The translations under genes and the position numbers were made by a program. A stretch of 64,000 bases of DNA. Origin: Apostichopus japonicus. Lineage: Eukaryota > Echinodermata > Holothuroidea > Aspidochirotida > Stichopodidae. The stretch covers positions 19,015,999 to 19,079,998 of the forward strand of contig NC_092565.1 of the NCBI RefSeq assembly GCF_037975245.1, in the 5' to 3' direction. The stretch's first letter is position 1, and each line of letters opens with the position of its first letter. Under the pieces are notes generated by a model. The model saw only the letters and a list, made by a program, of their open reading frames with translations. It had not been told where the DNA came from and ran no database searches. Below, one piece after another: positions 13,487 to 28,668 of the stretch.

Positions 13487-15620
13487 ACCAAAATAATCTG
13501 AGGAGAAAATATTCTAGTGTGTGGCTTATTTCAGTACAGAACTCTGGATAGCAATGTTGTAGAGGTCAGGTTAGGAGCAGGCCAAACAATAGAATTTAAA
13601 TACAAACCCTTTGGAACAGTTGCGGATGCAACACGGTTACAGATCATAACACATTAGAACACCGTGAAATCTCTTCTGATACATCCTGACAAAACCGACA
13701 CGAACATTTAGCTGAATTTATTATCTTTTAGGTCTCTCATCCATGGTAGAGGTCATGTTACGGTTGCAATCTGTTTACCATTTAGATAACCGACTAGATA
13801 TATGTGAAGAGAAAGATTGTGAACTGTAGATCACCTTCAGCATATAAACCCTGGTTGTACATGTTTACCCGTCGTTCTGCATAGTTAGTACATAAATTTA
13901 ATCAGTGCATGTGAACCGTGCTAAGGAAACACTGTCATGTGGCCCAGGGACTAATTAAGAAGTGTTCAAATATTGTGTATCATTTTTGAAGGCTATGACC
14001 TTTTCTTTGTATTTTCTTTGTATTTTGTATAGCATTTTACGATGTGATACTGCATTAGATATAATTCCCTACAGTGTGAAAATGTTAAACTTTTCAACCA
14101 TGTTTTGCTCTATAATGTCAGACCAACATCGGCTTTTATCCATATCAGATATTTTAGATACCAACATTGATCAGGGCAGGTCTGATCACAACAGATATTT
14201 GAGCCTCCCCTGCCCACCTCCTCCTCCCCCCCCCCCCCAAAAAAGGAAAAGGAACAAAAAAAGGCCTTACTTGCACGTTATTTGCTCACTAGCGGATTTT
14301 AGCAATACGACAAGAAAAGTCTTGTCTTGTGACTATAGATAAGGAGCTATACATCTTATTGTGCTGTTGCAGACTGCAGTCACAGCCGTGTTGCACACAT
14401 GGTATGCATCATGAAATGAAATGCTAGGGAAAGCTATGGTATGCTAGGGAAAGCTGATTGAGTTCAGAGTAAACAGAATCCACAGGTAAAACATATTTTC
14501 TGTGCCATCTACTCAAGAAAGATCAATCTTTTTCACATTTATGAGGAAACTTACACAGTTCAAGAAGATGAAAAAAACCAAGCTTAAACACAATTTACAA
14601 AATCATTATCTTGATTTATTTTATACTATATAGACTAAATATCCATTGCAACAGTCTGTCTCAATCATATATGTATATACAACACAGGTTGTCTAGGTGT
14701 GAGCAGTCGATGCATATATATACTATCTTCATTGGTAACATTTTATCACTTTTTGTCTCCCTTGAAGTATTACGGACACTCTATCCTATCACAGTCTTCT
14801 TCCTCTTTCACCTGAACTTAGCATTCTGAATTTCTACAATTAAATATTTTTCTTGTGAGAATTAAGCACTATTTCAATTGTCTGTACATAAAGTTTTTCC
14901 CGTAATTGATTTCAATCCACTCTCACTACCGGTGGGTCTCCTCTACACACACACTGGGATCGAAGCCAGCTTACTAGATAGTGAATACTCTGCCAGTTCT
15001 ATTCGTGTACAAATCACCATGTCGTATCGTGGTACAAGCTGTTTTAAGCATGTTTGGCGAGTTTGACTGTTCTAGGGGACGTTTTAAGTCCTCTGATAAT
15101 ATCCTGTTTCCTCTTCAGCTGATGGGAACGTTTCCCCTTTTGGAACTTGTGTAGAAAGTTTTTGTTTGTGACTTTTAATCTATACAACTTCTTGATATCA
15201 GGTTTCCAAGGTATCTGTCAAAAGTTTTAGTTTTTGTTATAAATGTTGGACATGGTACAGTGCTAGTTTTCTGTAACTGTTAACATGAGACTGTTGAGGT
15301 ATTGTTGTTCTGCTCCTGGTCAGACTGAAGCAGAAATTTACAATTAGAACAGCAAAAATTTGCTCTGTGTCTTTTACTCAAAGATATCCTACTATTTGGT
15401 CCATGAGCATTATCACTCCCTATTTAACTGTTTCAGCAATCAATACTGCAAGTCAATGGTTAAACTTCCATTTGTCTCTCAAAAGGATGATCCCATCATC
15501 CTTGAGTGAACACGGAGGACTTTAATCTGTAAGAGATAGTAAAGCCTACACATACCTAGACATAGAAAAGCATTGGTGTCACCTCTCACCACCTATGTAA
15601 AGATATCATATACTGTGTAA

Positions 15621-15636
15621 GTGTGTGTGTGTGTGT
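15621..15636. repeat. (GT)n microsatellite
   Basis: Eight GT units followed by GAGT repeats. Confidence 0.85.
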
Positions 15637-18600
15637 ATGTGAGTGAGTGATAGGAGGATATGCCTTCTGGTATAGAGTGTTTCTTTCTTGCCTGGTTTGG
15701 AAGCTGACCTCATTTTGGTCTTCTTCCCTAAGGCAAGATTAATCACCCTCGGAGGATGATAAATAATAAAAAGCAAAGATATTGTCAGGTCACCCAGGTA
15801 AGGCCTCCTTGGATTTTCTGGTACTTCAAACCATGGAGGTAAAAACCTCCATGTTCAAACTTGTATAGCAAGATGTTGTAGGTAATAGGTGGTATGAATT
15901 CCACAGTGTTAGTGTTATTCATGTTGATCATGCAAAGGGGGGTGGGGGCAGGGGGAAGGCCTGTGGTAGGTAGGATATTAAATTTAATCAGAATTGTGAA
16001 CCATGAAGGCTGATGATGATGTTGCCATCCTAATATTGTTGACTAATGATGTGAAAAATTTAACTGATATGGCAGTTTGACTCTGTGCAGGTATAGTTTT
16101 TCCTGGCATATTAATCATTATCAATGATATACAACAGACTGACCATTTGTTACTAACTTTTAATGGAAATACAAATTTTCCCAAGTGCTATAAAATGTTT
16201 ATTCAGGGTTTATATGAAGTGGTGGAAAGGAAGAAAGGGAGTGTGTGGGAGGAGGGGGGGGGGAGGGGAGTGAGGAGGCTGGCCTCCCCCTTTGTTTGGA
16301 AAGCTCATCTTTCCTTTAATTTTTCTAGAGAAATATTTCCAGACTATGTCTTCTTAAATGTAAATGATATTGTAATCAATACCATGGTCAAAAGTTTGTC
16401 AACATTATGGTATTCTCTTAAGAGGCCCTTGACCCTAGCATTTTGAGGGATAGCCATGAAATATGGAATCACCTCCCACCCCAGCCCTGACCCTTCCCCT
16501 CCCACCCCCCTCTCCCATGGCAACTTTCTGGTGGGAACTGGATCATGCATGCTTCTTGAGTGAATGCTGATTTATTGTTTCTTTCTTGAAGATCTATTGT
16601 TACTTTTTGGCCTTTCTTGAATTGTCTCTATCTTTTGGAAGAACAGATAAAATCTTCCGTCACCTAATTTTCTAGTTTCATGAGCAGAGGGCCCCATTCT
16701 ACCTGGTAATTAACGAACATTTATCTTAGTCACTTGAGGGCATAAAATCTACAGCTCTGCAAATTGGTTGATGGATGTGTTTGTTAATGCAGAAAGACAT
16801 GTTGTTTTAATCTAGCTTGGGAAAATTAAAATACCACAATAAAATTATATGACTCACCACCATCAGACAGTAGAGGCTCTATAGATGTTATTTGGATTTC
16901 AAGTGACTTTGGACATTCAGTGAGGATATCTCATTATTTAAGTGTTTTTGATCTTTTCGAATTTTGGTTGAGTCAAGGTTTCTCTTTCCCAAGAAATAGG
17001 ATTTAACATACATACAGTCCATTGTTCTGTAGTCGCAATAATGCAAAAAGGAATGGAGTGAAAATGCAATGGAGAAAATGTGTTATAAACATTTAAATGG
17101 TAGATTTAAAAGGAACTAGAGGGCTATGATCTTGAAGTGGGTCAACAAGGACGCAGTGCATAACCGTTATATGTTGTTGTTAGCTAGATAGGATTGGAGT
17201 GCAATGATTTATGCAATCATAGATGTAGGTTTGTGATGTTAATAAATAGGATTACATTGTTTTATGCCATTATTTATCCCTTTGTAATGTTTATATTGGC
17301 TGTTCAAATAGATATGTAGTTGAAATTTTATATCAACACTTTATTTATAGAATTATGTGATAATAACAGCTGGATTGATTTTTATTCTACATATTTATCA
17401 CCATTTTCTTTGCTGTAAAGGGAAGCAATGGATCAATTTGTTTCCTTTTAATACATGAGATGAAAAAGATAAAAAAAAAAAAAAATGTTCAAGCCGGCAA
17501 GCACATATTTTTTTTTAATTTATTGAGCTCACATGTCCTTGCCAGGACTTATAGTTGACATACATATTCAATGGCTTTGGTAGTTTATCATAGTTGAATT
17601 GATATTACAACAAACATAAAATATTTTAAAAAAGGCAGAGAAAAGAAGAGAAAAAGTGAAATGAGGAGAAAAGCCCAAGGTAAGTTGGAACCTGGGTACC
17701 CCCTTGGGTGATTAGTCATAGAGTTTGAAAATTTACTTCATGAGTAACCATGCTATGCAAGAGCATGCTCATGAAGCAAGCATTTATACGCTCTTCCCCG
17801 ATCAGAGGAAGATTGAGGAATGGCACTTTGGCAGTCAATTTTAGGAGGGACCCTACAGGGAGTTACATACTGAAGTGGTGGTTACACTAGGTCAGACTGT
17901 GAAAAGCGTGCGTTATTTACATCCCAAGGGGATCGCCACCGGGGTGGAGAACATCATAACGGAAATAGATTGTTGTAATAAACTTGTAATTTGGTACTGG
18001 CCATCTTGACTTGTAATTTACTAAGTTTCAATCATGCCAAGGTTAAATATCAGGAAGCCTTGTGATATACTGCAAACTGGATTGGGGTTTAAAAGGAAGT
18101 TGCAGGATTTCATAGGACTCATAGGATTTGTGCAGATGGTACAGATGGCAATATAGCCAACTCAATTCTCGCTGGTTTAGCTAAATACTTAGTAGGAATT
18201 CCCACAGAGGCGAGAGATCCATAGAGAGGGGAGTATGCAGCTTGCAGGCAGGCTCTTGGGGATGGTTTGTATGTTTGATCTTGACTTGTACTAGATAGAC
18301 TCTACTGTATTTATAGCAAAGTTAAAGCAAAGTTCAGTATATTCACATAGAGCCTTTTTTATTAGGATGCTAGAGCTGCTGATTATTGCTAGACAGACTT
18401 GCTATGTGGGTATCATGCAAGTAATTCAAACGTGTCAGTGACGGTTTATTCAAAGTTCACAAAATAGCAACGGAACTATTGTACTGACAACTGATCTTCT
18501 GTATCCAGCCCTTAATTTGTGGATATCATATATCCATTCCTTTGTGGATGCATGGAGCTATAAACAGACCCATGGTGGATGGTACCATGATTCAGAAAAC

Positions 18601-18821
18601 TCTACACAGTTGCTTAGTGATGTTACACTTTATTTAATTTGTGGCAACCTGAGAAGTAATAGGGAAGGGATTTTTATGAAGAATTCAGCATTTTGGTATG
18701 TTACTAGCTTCAACTTATTCATGAACGGAAAACATAAATGAAATTTGAATGAGCAAGAAAATTATTGTCTAGAATAGCTAGATTCAAACTGGCCAGTGAC
18801 ATTCTGGTTTCCAAGATTTTC

Positions 18822-18915
18822 TACGCTTCCTCTGGCTTACCTGTCTCAATCTCAGCACTCTCGCACTCTATTGTGCCTGGAATAAACTGGTAATATTTTG
18901 ACACTGTACAACCTC
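18822..18915 (+). repeat. Dispersed repeat copy 1 (CTTACCTGTCTC family)
   Basis: Reads CTTACCTGTCTC, then a CAGCAC segment, TGTGCCTGGAATAA, CTGGTAATATTTTG and ACACTGTACA. The same order of words occurs at 33970-34065, and a partial version at 30333-30370. The copies are diverged. No terminal repeats or coding capacity were seen. Family unknown. Confidence 0.5.
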
Positions 18916-19235
18916 TATGGCCAGTCACTTCCAGTTGATGCCCCCCCCCCACCCCCTCCACACTTATTCTTTCTATCACATAGAGTGTTTCTACAACTTA
19001 AATGTTTGCAGACTTTATTATCTTTTCGGATCTGCGTTTTTAGGTTGCTATCTGGACTTCCGTTGTTATTCACAAAATGATGTTCACCTACTAGTTAAGC
19101 TTACAATACCTACACACATTTGTAATAGGAATTTAGCAATTATACCCTCGTTCCTACTACTCTCTGTTTGTCTACGCTATTGAAATTGTAGGAAAGTTCA
19201 ATTCTGTAAGGTTACAGTTTACTGCTACGTGCATC

Positions 19236-19300
19236 AATGAATGAATGAATTAATTAATGCATGAATGAATGATTGAATGAACGATTGATTGATTGAATGT
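19236..19300. repeat. (AATG)n / (ATTG)n imperfect simple repeat
   Basis: Alternating AATGAATG and GATTGATTG units with frequent interruptions. Confidence 0.75.
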
Positions 19301-22300
19301 GCACACAACAGCAAGGGTAAACAAATGAACCCTTGTCTAAGTTCTTGCCCTGTAATTTCCGCAAAGGTCTGTTCCTAAAAGGTGACCGAATATGGCATGG
19401 AAAGTTCTCAGTGAGCAAGAAAGGAAGTATTTTCTCTTTCCAAGTCTATTGTACATGCTCCTTGTAGAAAAATGTCAGCCAGGAGTCAGGACTTACCTCG
19501 TTGAACTGGTTGATTTAAAATTATTCCTTCGATCGGACCTACTCGAGGAAGCCTCCTTTAAAAGTTTTCATCAAACCTCTTGCTCTCTTGTAAAGTTCTA
19601 GTGCAGAATATTTTCCTTAATGCTTTTTGGACCTAGGGCTGTTTGGATTTGTAAGTTATAAATACTCTCTTGAGCTCAAGATCAAAGAGAGCTATATAAA
19701 ACAGTAGAGTTAAATAAGTACTGTCATTTTCTGCGCAGTACGTTCATGTCAAGAAGGCGGAAACACTTTTAATTTCCAACCCAGATCTTATCTTTTGCTA
19801 CTTTTGGGAGCAAAGAGGATTGTGAATGAAATTGATCTTTCTAAACAGTGATTATAGTTAGGAAAACAATTCACAACTCCAGACATATGTACAGTTGTTA
19901 ATTAAAAAAATAAAATTAAAAATTTACAAAAAATATCACATATCAAAATGAAGTAATCTAGACAGTATATAAGATAAGTTAAGATAGTATTTCTAAATGT
20001 AGCATCTGACAATGAATATTCAATAGAAAATTTACATCATAATTATGACAAGTTTGAACTTTCTGATAAATACTTTGAGAATATTGTCATATTTACTGTG
20101 GAAATTGTTGAACCCATTGTACCGGCCATAGTTTCATGTTTTGGCTGCAGTTTGTCATACTTCTTCTTTAATAGCATACCACACCAGTACATTGTCCATT
20201 GTGTGGTCACCATCTGTATGAATTATCATCATTGTCCACCCTCTCCGGTCCTCTTGCACATGGTGCCCATCTATATACCTCATTGAGGACCTTAATTGTT
20301 TTAGGATATAGAGTCCTACACCCCCGTACCCACCCATCCGTGGTTACATCTATTTGATCTTGGTACCAAAGAGCTGTTTTCATGTACTTGTTTGTTGAGA
20401 ACACAATGTCAAAGGTCATTTGTGATCACCTGTTACTCAGCTAAGGTGGCACTATTATTGTAGACAAGAGCTTACATCACATATATCTTTGATAAATATA
20501 AATTAACTCTCAATACACAAGTCATTGGCCTGCATTAGCATCCTTATATTATTATCAGTACTTCAAATACATGTATACTGATGAAATTCTCCTCAAAGTG
20601 CAATGCAAAGTTCAGACTTGAAAACGGTGACACACTTCCATCCACGGCGGAAGAGAAATTTGGTTCTTGAGTAGCAAATGTCGTCGTCAATGCTACATGT
20701 GTATTCACCCTGAACATATAAACACACTGTGCATACTACTAGCTATGTCTATCATTAAATGCACTTAGAACTGTTACATAGTCTTTGATCTTTATATAAT
20801 TTGTATATTTGAAGGCTGAATGATTAGATCTGGGTCTGAATGATAAGATGTATCTTCAAGCCGTTACTCTTTGTACTGGTAGCCTATTTATTTAAGTCCG
20901 ATCAATTCCATCTGTTTACATATATGACAAGGGTTTTGAAACATGTTAGGAAGTGTTCTGTCTCAGCTTAATACACAAAAGAAATTTGCTTTTCATTTTC
21001 GATATTCATCAATGCTTATTAATTTTAAGATATCTTAGACTGTGTTTTTGTGGACCAGAGAGAATTGGAAGGCCATATATCTTACAAGCAACTGTTTCAT
21101 TTGCATGTTCCCTTTATTATGACAGTAGATTTATGAAGACATCATTTTGCTTTGAATTTGCCAAACTTGAGTGGTTTTCATACTTGACCGTTTTAAAACA
21201 TAAATATCATGAAAAGTTGTAAACATAATCTATATCTTCTTTGGTCTACCACAAATTTCCACTAGATACGATGAAGTTAAGCAAGCCTTAAAGAGTTGCA
21301 GTTTAAAAATAAAACAGCACGTAAAATTTTGTGGGACACAAAAAGTTCCTCTAAATTAGATAACTGGTTAAAACTGGTCCTTTGAGAGTATTCAAAGGGT
21401 CGTAAATACATGTATCACATGCCTAGAATTGGAGGTATCCAAATCCGTGTGAATTTTCCAATTCTTGGTGAATAACAGTTACAACCAAACACAGATTGAA
21501 GCTTTGAAGCGTTAATCATCCAACTAGGTTAGTCTTTGTATAACAGAGTGTGCGAACATTATAGAGGTACAGGAGACTTTTTTCCAACGACTGAATTTCA
21601 GTATCATGAATGCCATTGCCCTTGAAATTCATACTCTGTATCTTTGGGGTTATAAACTAATTTTTGCCACGTTTTGAGAGTGCAGCCTATGTATGTGTGA
21701 GTCTGAAAGTTCACTTTTTGCCGCATTGTCATCCCGTTTATATTTTAGCATAGCAGATCTGTGTATCCAAGCAGATTGTAATGTATCATCGTCGTCAACA
21801 GTCGGAAAGATAATTCCCAGGGACTTGACTCTTCAACTTTAAATGAAGCAGTCACCTACAGATGAAAGTGCATTCACATTATAAAGGATGAGACAACAGA
21901 GTTTAGTCTTTGCCTCCTTCTCGCTCTGGGGCGACGTCTTTCTAGATCTGTAAAAGCACTTTGGTAATTTACAGGTAGTGGCTGTCGTGAGTCATTGATA
22001 AGGGAGGTAATCTGCCAACATAAAATGCGGGAAGTGCGGATTATTAGTTCATTGTGTGAAATCCACGAAGCCTGCTGTAGCCATTGACCAGTGTGAATGT
22101 AATGAATGGCCTCCAGGCATTTACAGATAAGTGTCTCTGCAATTGCAGCTTGGGATGCACAGTTTTTTAGTTTGCTATCACAGGGATATAAAAAGAACTT
22201 TATGGGTTTGTAACCAACATGGTTCGTTTTCCTGTTTATTTGAAATTGGCTTTTTGGAGTTGATTTTGATAAATGTTTCAATGTTCTCGTTAGATAAATA

Positions 22301-24305
22301 AACTCCCCATGACGAGGTCACGCGGTAGCTCGTCTAGTTCAATTCAGATATCAAGTAGTGAAGTAAACCATTGGAAATTTTGAATTTTTGTTTTGTTTAT
22401 ATTGATTTTTTTAATCTAGTAATTAACAGTGTCAGGTGCAATGATTAAGTACTGAGAGACAATCAAATAACATTTATTACCCGAAAATTTTGTATCACTT
22501 GGTTCTTTTCATTGACCCACTTACAAGGGAAAAGTGAGAAAAGGAGGAAGAAATGGCATAAGTGGGGGGTGGGGGGATGGGGGGCAAAAAGAGGTAATAC
22601 ATGACAAGGAAAGAGGAGGATGTAAGGCTGAAAATGGAACCAAAGGAATTAGAAAACAAGGGGAGGTGAATGGGGTGATAAAAGAGAGTAGTTCAGTTAC
22701 TAGCTGTAATCTGCATATTATTATGATTGTAAATGAAGAATAAATTAATGTTAAGTTACAGTTAAATGTCTTAAATGCATGTGAGTGGTTTGTATCAGTA
22801 TTTCCAAGATATCTGCAAAATGTTTTCAAGCTGTTTTCAAGGCAGGAATTTTTTGTGATAAATGTTGCTAAGGAATTATACTTCATGATGTGATTTTAGA
22901 GAACCATGTGCTGTAGCAATACAAGACATAAAAACATTGTGTGTAAAAAAAAAGAGTTGTATAAAGTAAAGTGTGCAGAAATACTATTATAGGGGATTGT
23001 ACTGGAACTCTTTTTATGTAGCAGGACTATTTCCTCATGAGTCTCACAACTCCAAAGAAAGGTAAGATTTTTTTTAACAAACTTATTCAAAAGAACCCAA
23101 GGCTGGTTGTTTGTTTGTTTCTTTTGTGGTGTCATTGAACACTAAATGAACTCCAGTTCAACAAGGGACAACAATGCCATAATTGATGATTTGTTTGCTT
23201 TTACATTATTTGACAGATCTTATAAATGGCGGTTTGACCATGAAACCGTTTTTTTGTAAATTTGATATTTCTCTGATAAATTTATGGATTTCTTTGTGTA
23301 GATATTCTATTCATCTTTCTTACTGTCTTGAAACATAGTGAAACAGCTCTTTTTGTTGTTTTTGTACATTTTCTACGATAAGGGAGTATGTTGTTATATA
23401 GTGGGAAATATTGCTGTTGAGGTTCATTGAACTATCCCGCCAATGTAGGCGGCGGTGTGAGTACATGTATAGTTCTGCCTAGTGTTCAGTGTGAGGATGT
23501 TTGAGCAAACACCTGATTTGGTGGTTCTGTCAATTGCGTGAGGATATGTACTACACTGGCTGACAAGCATTGTGTAGAAGCAATGATCCATGGACTGTAT
23601 TGCTTTTACATGGTGAACAAAGGAAGTTCATGACTTCCTATCAGGAAGAATTACTTTACTTGGTTGAAGAGAACCGGCCTTCCTTATAGAGCATAACAAA
23701 TATAGGAGGTGTGCACAGTTTGTTTGCTTGCCCTTGTGATTTATGTTATTACTAGAGGTTCCATGAATTTTGTGAGTTGTTTTCTGGGAGTAAATTGCAT
23801 GTACCAGATATGTTAAGAGATTGTACCAGATATGTTTAGAGATGGCCACAAGAGAAGGAAGAGAAATTGGTGGATTGGAGGGGAGGGGGGTGGGGGTAGA
23901 AGGAAAGAGATAGAAATGAGGGATCGGGATGAGGGGATAAAAGTAAGGGTTGTTGGTTAGGATTGAAAGCTTGCACAAAGATAGGTGGTTACACATTTCG
24001 TTTGAAGTAAATTTCTACAGGGAATCAAATTAAGGCAGAATATTTGCGAACATTACATTCTTCAATGTACCCTGTATTTATGGTTATGCAACATTAATTT
24101 TTTTGATTTTGAAGATAGACTTTTCACCCTGAATTTGACGAGAAATTGAGAAAACTGTTGTTTACAGTGACTAGTATGATCTTACCGTATATATATATGC
24201 AGTGTCATAAATAATATTGGATTTTGTTAATGACAAAGAAAATTATGTGGAACTCATGTGGTTTGAGGTTTGTACCCCATGTGATCATCCAAAGTGATTT
24301 TAAGG

Positions 24306-24318
24306 TGGGGGGGGGGGG
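24306..24318. repeat. Poly-G tract
   Basis: An uninterrupted G run of at least ten bases. Confidence 0.8.
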
Positions 24319-24610
24319 TTGGTAGCTGGACCTTGGTGAGTAAGGTCATACCGAAGTCAACTTCAGTATTGTGGTATGAGGAGAAACCAGTGACATGCTT
24401 GTGGTTATGGCTCTTCCCTGCAGGTAGTACCATGTACATACCTTTGACAGAATTTGCAGTGGCATTTTGTGTGATCCTCTCTGTCTGTGTTTCAGGGTTT
24501 ATAATGTGAAGGATTTAGTTACTCATTAATATTACAACCTCAAAAGATGCAGGTTATTTTTGGCTTGCTACGAACCAAAAAAGAAAAGAAAAAAGGGAAA
24601 TAAAAATACT

Positions 24611-24770
24611 TCTTCTGAAGAATAACCACTGAAGTAGCAAATAAGTTCTTGATTATAAAGGAAGGTCAAGAAAGATGAAAGAATTTATTGTTATGTGGGC
24701 TGAGACATAGAAATTATTGTATTCTTCAAGAGGAATAACCAGTGTAATAGCAGATAAATTCTTAATTATG
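24611..24770. repeat. Imperfect direct duplication, about 110 bp period
   Basis: GAATAACCACTGAAGTAGCA followed by AATAAGTTCTTGATTAT (24620-24656) recurs as GAATAACCAGTGTAATAGCA followed by GATAAATTCTTAATTAT (24732-24769). It is a local duplication with substitutions and no coding frame across both copies. Confidence 0.7.
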
Positions 24771-27700
24771 CTCTACATTATGCAGTTGTCTTGTTGAACA
24801 AAGTTGCTGTGTTCTTTCATGGAAATTAATTCTGGTTAGGATTAGTCAAAATATATTATGCAGATCATTTAAACTGAATCACTCTTGATGAAATTGTCAG
24901 AAATGTTTTTCATGTATTCAGAAAGTTTATTTCCACTTTCCACAAAGATTATACATTTGATAATCTTCAATAGACTGCTAATAAATCCATGTGTGTTTAA
25001 AAGGTTAATCCCCCTCCCAACACCCTCCACCACAAGTATTATAAGTAATAAATGAGTGTTAATTTTACAGGTTTTCAAAGGCTCATTGTAACAATTGTCT
25101 TTTATTTTTGCCACACTGTAGAATTGCTTCTCCATTTATCGCTTGTTAATGAAATGTGACTTAAATTAGTAATGTAATTAAATCATTTCTGATAATGTTT
25201 GTCAAACAAAACTTGAAGCAATAAGGAAGTTGGTCTTGTTTATTCTAACCTGATGTTACAGTGAAGTTGACACTGGTTTGTAGAAAAGAACGTAACCTAC
25301 ATTCCAAAGACCGCCAGGTTATTTATGCATTAAAGTTTGTTAGTTACCAAGTTTGGCCTCAGTTGCTATTGATTTACATCGCTTTGTAATGATTTGTCCT
25401 GAACCTTGGCCATCGGGTCGTTTCTGTATTAATAAGCTTCCATTTTGCAATTACCCCATCAGAACGAACCAACCACTAACTTATGTAATGAATGGTACTT
25501 ATTCCTATCCCGTACAGTGTGTGTGGTTTGTTTACATTCTTGCTTGAAAACTGTTAAGATGATCCCTGACAGTGTGTCACTGGATTTGAATGGGATTGAG
25601 AGAGAGTGTTATATAGCCTTGTGTGTATTCTGTGGTTTCCTGTTCTCTGAATACCTTTAACCACAGGGCAGCTCTTTCACAGTAGATAAAATAGCTGACT
25701 AAGTCTTGAGTAGGAGGCACAGAATGTTCTGCCTGGGAGGTTACAGGAGGATTTTCCCTTTGTTCAATTATACAAGCAATCTAAACTTTAATGAAGATTT
25801 TTTTTTTTATCAAAGCTACTTGGTCTGTTATCTGTTTGATGAAGGTTTTTCTTTACCTTGTGGTGGGGATTAAATTGAGTAATGAATTGTAATGAACTGT
25901 CACATCAAATGGACGAGATTCCGATAAAACTAGGGGCCTTCTCGCTACTATTACAAAATGCAGGTATCTTGTTTTGAATGAAGGTTACATCAAGGCAAGA
26001 TTTCATTCCTAATACAGACTTAACTCAATCATGTCTAGGTTATTGCTCTTTGCACTCTTAGGGGTCGTGTGCTTGGTACAGTTTCTATGATAGGTCACAA
26101 AGTAGCATTTTCAATTAAAACGTTTTTGTTTTGAAATTCCGTACACCACACTGACACAGTTCAGTTTCAGTTACTAACTTAATCTGTTCAACAAGAACAA
26201 TTTATACCATGATAAAAAAAAACTACTTGTATTTGAGTCAGTTTCCTGTTGGAACTATGTGTTATTAACAATGTAATGCAGAGTCAGAGTAACACAACAT
26301 AGAAGAGTGGCAGCATTTTATAGTACTGTTCAATCTATTGCTATTCTTTGTGAGAGATGCCAGAAGGGACACATGTGTCAAGCATCAGTAATAGTTGTAT
26401 CAATACTTCATAGATCTGGTACAATTGATGTTAAGTGGAGACTGTCGTGTCACCTTGTCCTACATATATATAATATATGTACAATGCTGCATTAAATTTG
26501 TTATTTTTTGGTCAAAATCCTCTCATAGTGGATTTTCTCTTAGTTCGATTAATTTTAAAAAGTATTGAGTCTTCCTTGAAAAGCAAAGTTCTGATTTTTT
26601 TAGCTTCAGAATTTTACACTACACTTTGTGAATGATTTTGAAATGCTTATTAGTTAAATTAAATTTAACATAATTTTGAAATGTTAAAATTGTGCTAATA
26701 ATTTGCAAAGGAATGGGAGTACATGTAGTAATCAGTATCATAGAGCCACATCATTTACAGTTCTTGGGTACTGTGGGGATAAGAATATTAATATTTTGTA
26801 AATTGTGACTCTTTTGACTCCAGACACTCTGATATATGATGATCTCTATAGAATAATTAAGCATTAAAATTTTTGTTTAGAAATTTCGAAGGTTGTGAAG
26901 GGTCGTCTTTTACAATATACTTTGGTTCCTGCTTACAAAACGGCTATATGCATCTTTGCACCAATTATAGCAATTTGACCATTTTGCTAGCATTTTGTGA
27001 TGTGATACTGGCTAAATTCCCCCCCCCCCCTCCTTCTCCTTCTGATCATTGAGGTATTCTGATAAAACTTTTGTCCCAAGTATATCCCAAGGTTGAGAGT
27101 GTTCTTGACTTCCCTCAGTGTACAGCCTTGAAAAGTGTATATATCTGTGTGTGGCTATTTACCATACAATGACAACCACAAGGTCATTCACACACAGTTG
27201 CACAATATGGAGATGAGGACTTGAAATGTACCATAACATGTGATTGCATTCATTGATTGTAATGCTTTGGTATAATGGGTAAATAATATGAGCTCCACAG
27301 GAGATATACATCATTTATTATCTGCTATCTGCAGAAACTTTTTATATGTACAGCTGTGTAATAAATGAATGACATTTATATGTCAGCATGTATAGTATAC
27401 TATGGTGATTTGTATATTCAAGCATGACATGGGAATGGAGGGGAAGGGTTAGGGAGAGGGGTGAGGAATCTGAGAAGAGAGGCCATGGGGGGATATCTAG
27501 GAAGGGTGAGGGGTGATGGGTGAGGGGTAAGAAAGAAGAAGAGAGGCAGTGGAAGGGATATTTAGTTGGTATTGTGCAGATTTATGGTTTGATTGTAGCC
27601 TATAGGCGCTCATCATTGAGAGCAATAGGTAAATGATACCCTGTAGAGTGAAAAATATTATCTGAAAAATAACAAAATAAGAATGGCATTTCACTCTCCC

Positions 27701-28303
27701 ATGAATATATGGGTAGTAGTTTGTTGTCAGATGTTCTCTCAACTTCAAGAGAGTCCACCAAGAATGATACAAAGTGTGTATACTGTTGTACAGGCCTCTG
27801 AATTTGTAGATTTGGAAGGAGGAGCACTGTGAACTTAGATGGGGTCATTGGGGTTGCAGTGCATGAATGTTACCAATTCTAAGGCTAAGGTAGATCAGAG
27901 TGCGTGTATAAAGGTGACAGGTAAGTCTCCTCATTTGTAAATTACTAAATACCCAAACCAGTGACTTTAAGGGTTCGTCAGATTTTTTGTTTTCGTTCCA
28001 CGTCCAAGCCAGGATGACAATTTGATGTGATGGTAGAGCAGAATGTTTGAACTTTGAAATGTTTGCATCTATTTTTTTGCTAATTAGGGATATAAAAGAA
28101 AATTTGAACAATAAGTGTTCAATTTCCTCAAAACTATTCATTATGACTTATGAATAAATTCAGATGGATAAGATACAATTCCTTAAAGGATGTAGAGGAA
28201 CAAAGAACGTTGCTCCCACATTCCAATCTGTTGATTTTAATAGGTTTTTTCCAGGTCTGGTCACTTTCGGTTTAGAAAATTTAGCACACAATGAAACATT
28301 TTT

Positions 28304-28345
28304 CTATAAAAAAAAAATAAATAAATAAATAAAAATAATAATAAT
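28304..28345. repeat. (AAAT)n / (AAT)n simple repeat
   Basis: Poly-A leading into AAAT and then AAT units. Confidence 0.85.
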
Positions 28346-28668
28346 GAAAATGAAAGTGTCTTTGTGTGAGATAGTAGATGTTTTCTTCTGCAACTGAATG
28401 TTTTGTGAAATGTGCTGAATTATTAAAAACCGAGTAGGTGGAATAAGGGGAAAAATATTCCTTTTTGTTTTGTATGATCTCTTCTGTGAGTCTGTCCTTG
28501 AATGTGACCGTGGACCAGCTGTTTTGCTTCATTTCCTTGATTGCTACCTCAAGGCAGAGTGAATTTGTTGCATCCACAGTTGATTAGATCAGACAGATAG
28601 CTGGAAGAAAATTGATGAGGAGAGAGCACCAGGCTTGATTAGTTAACAATCTGCTGCTCATCTCCATA

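Noticed and set aside
20155-20419. Overlapping minus-strand frames with protein-like composition (DQIDVTTDGWVRGCRTLYPK)
   Set aside because: Two frames look equally coding over the same bases and neither has splice sites or a family match. Possibly a decayed repeat, but not supportable.
21874-22281. 135-codon minus-strand open frame
   Set aside because: No recognised motif, and no donor or acceptor framing it. The length is compatible with chance in a 64-kb six-frame scan.
28441-28577. Minus-strand frame VDATNSLCLEVAIKEMKQNS as an exon
   Set aside because: The good acceptor upstream (TTTTCTTCCAG) puts a TAA in frame before the peptide, and no donor fits its end.
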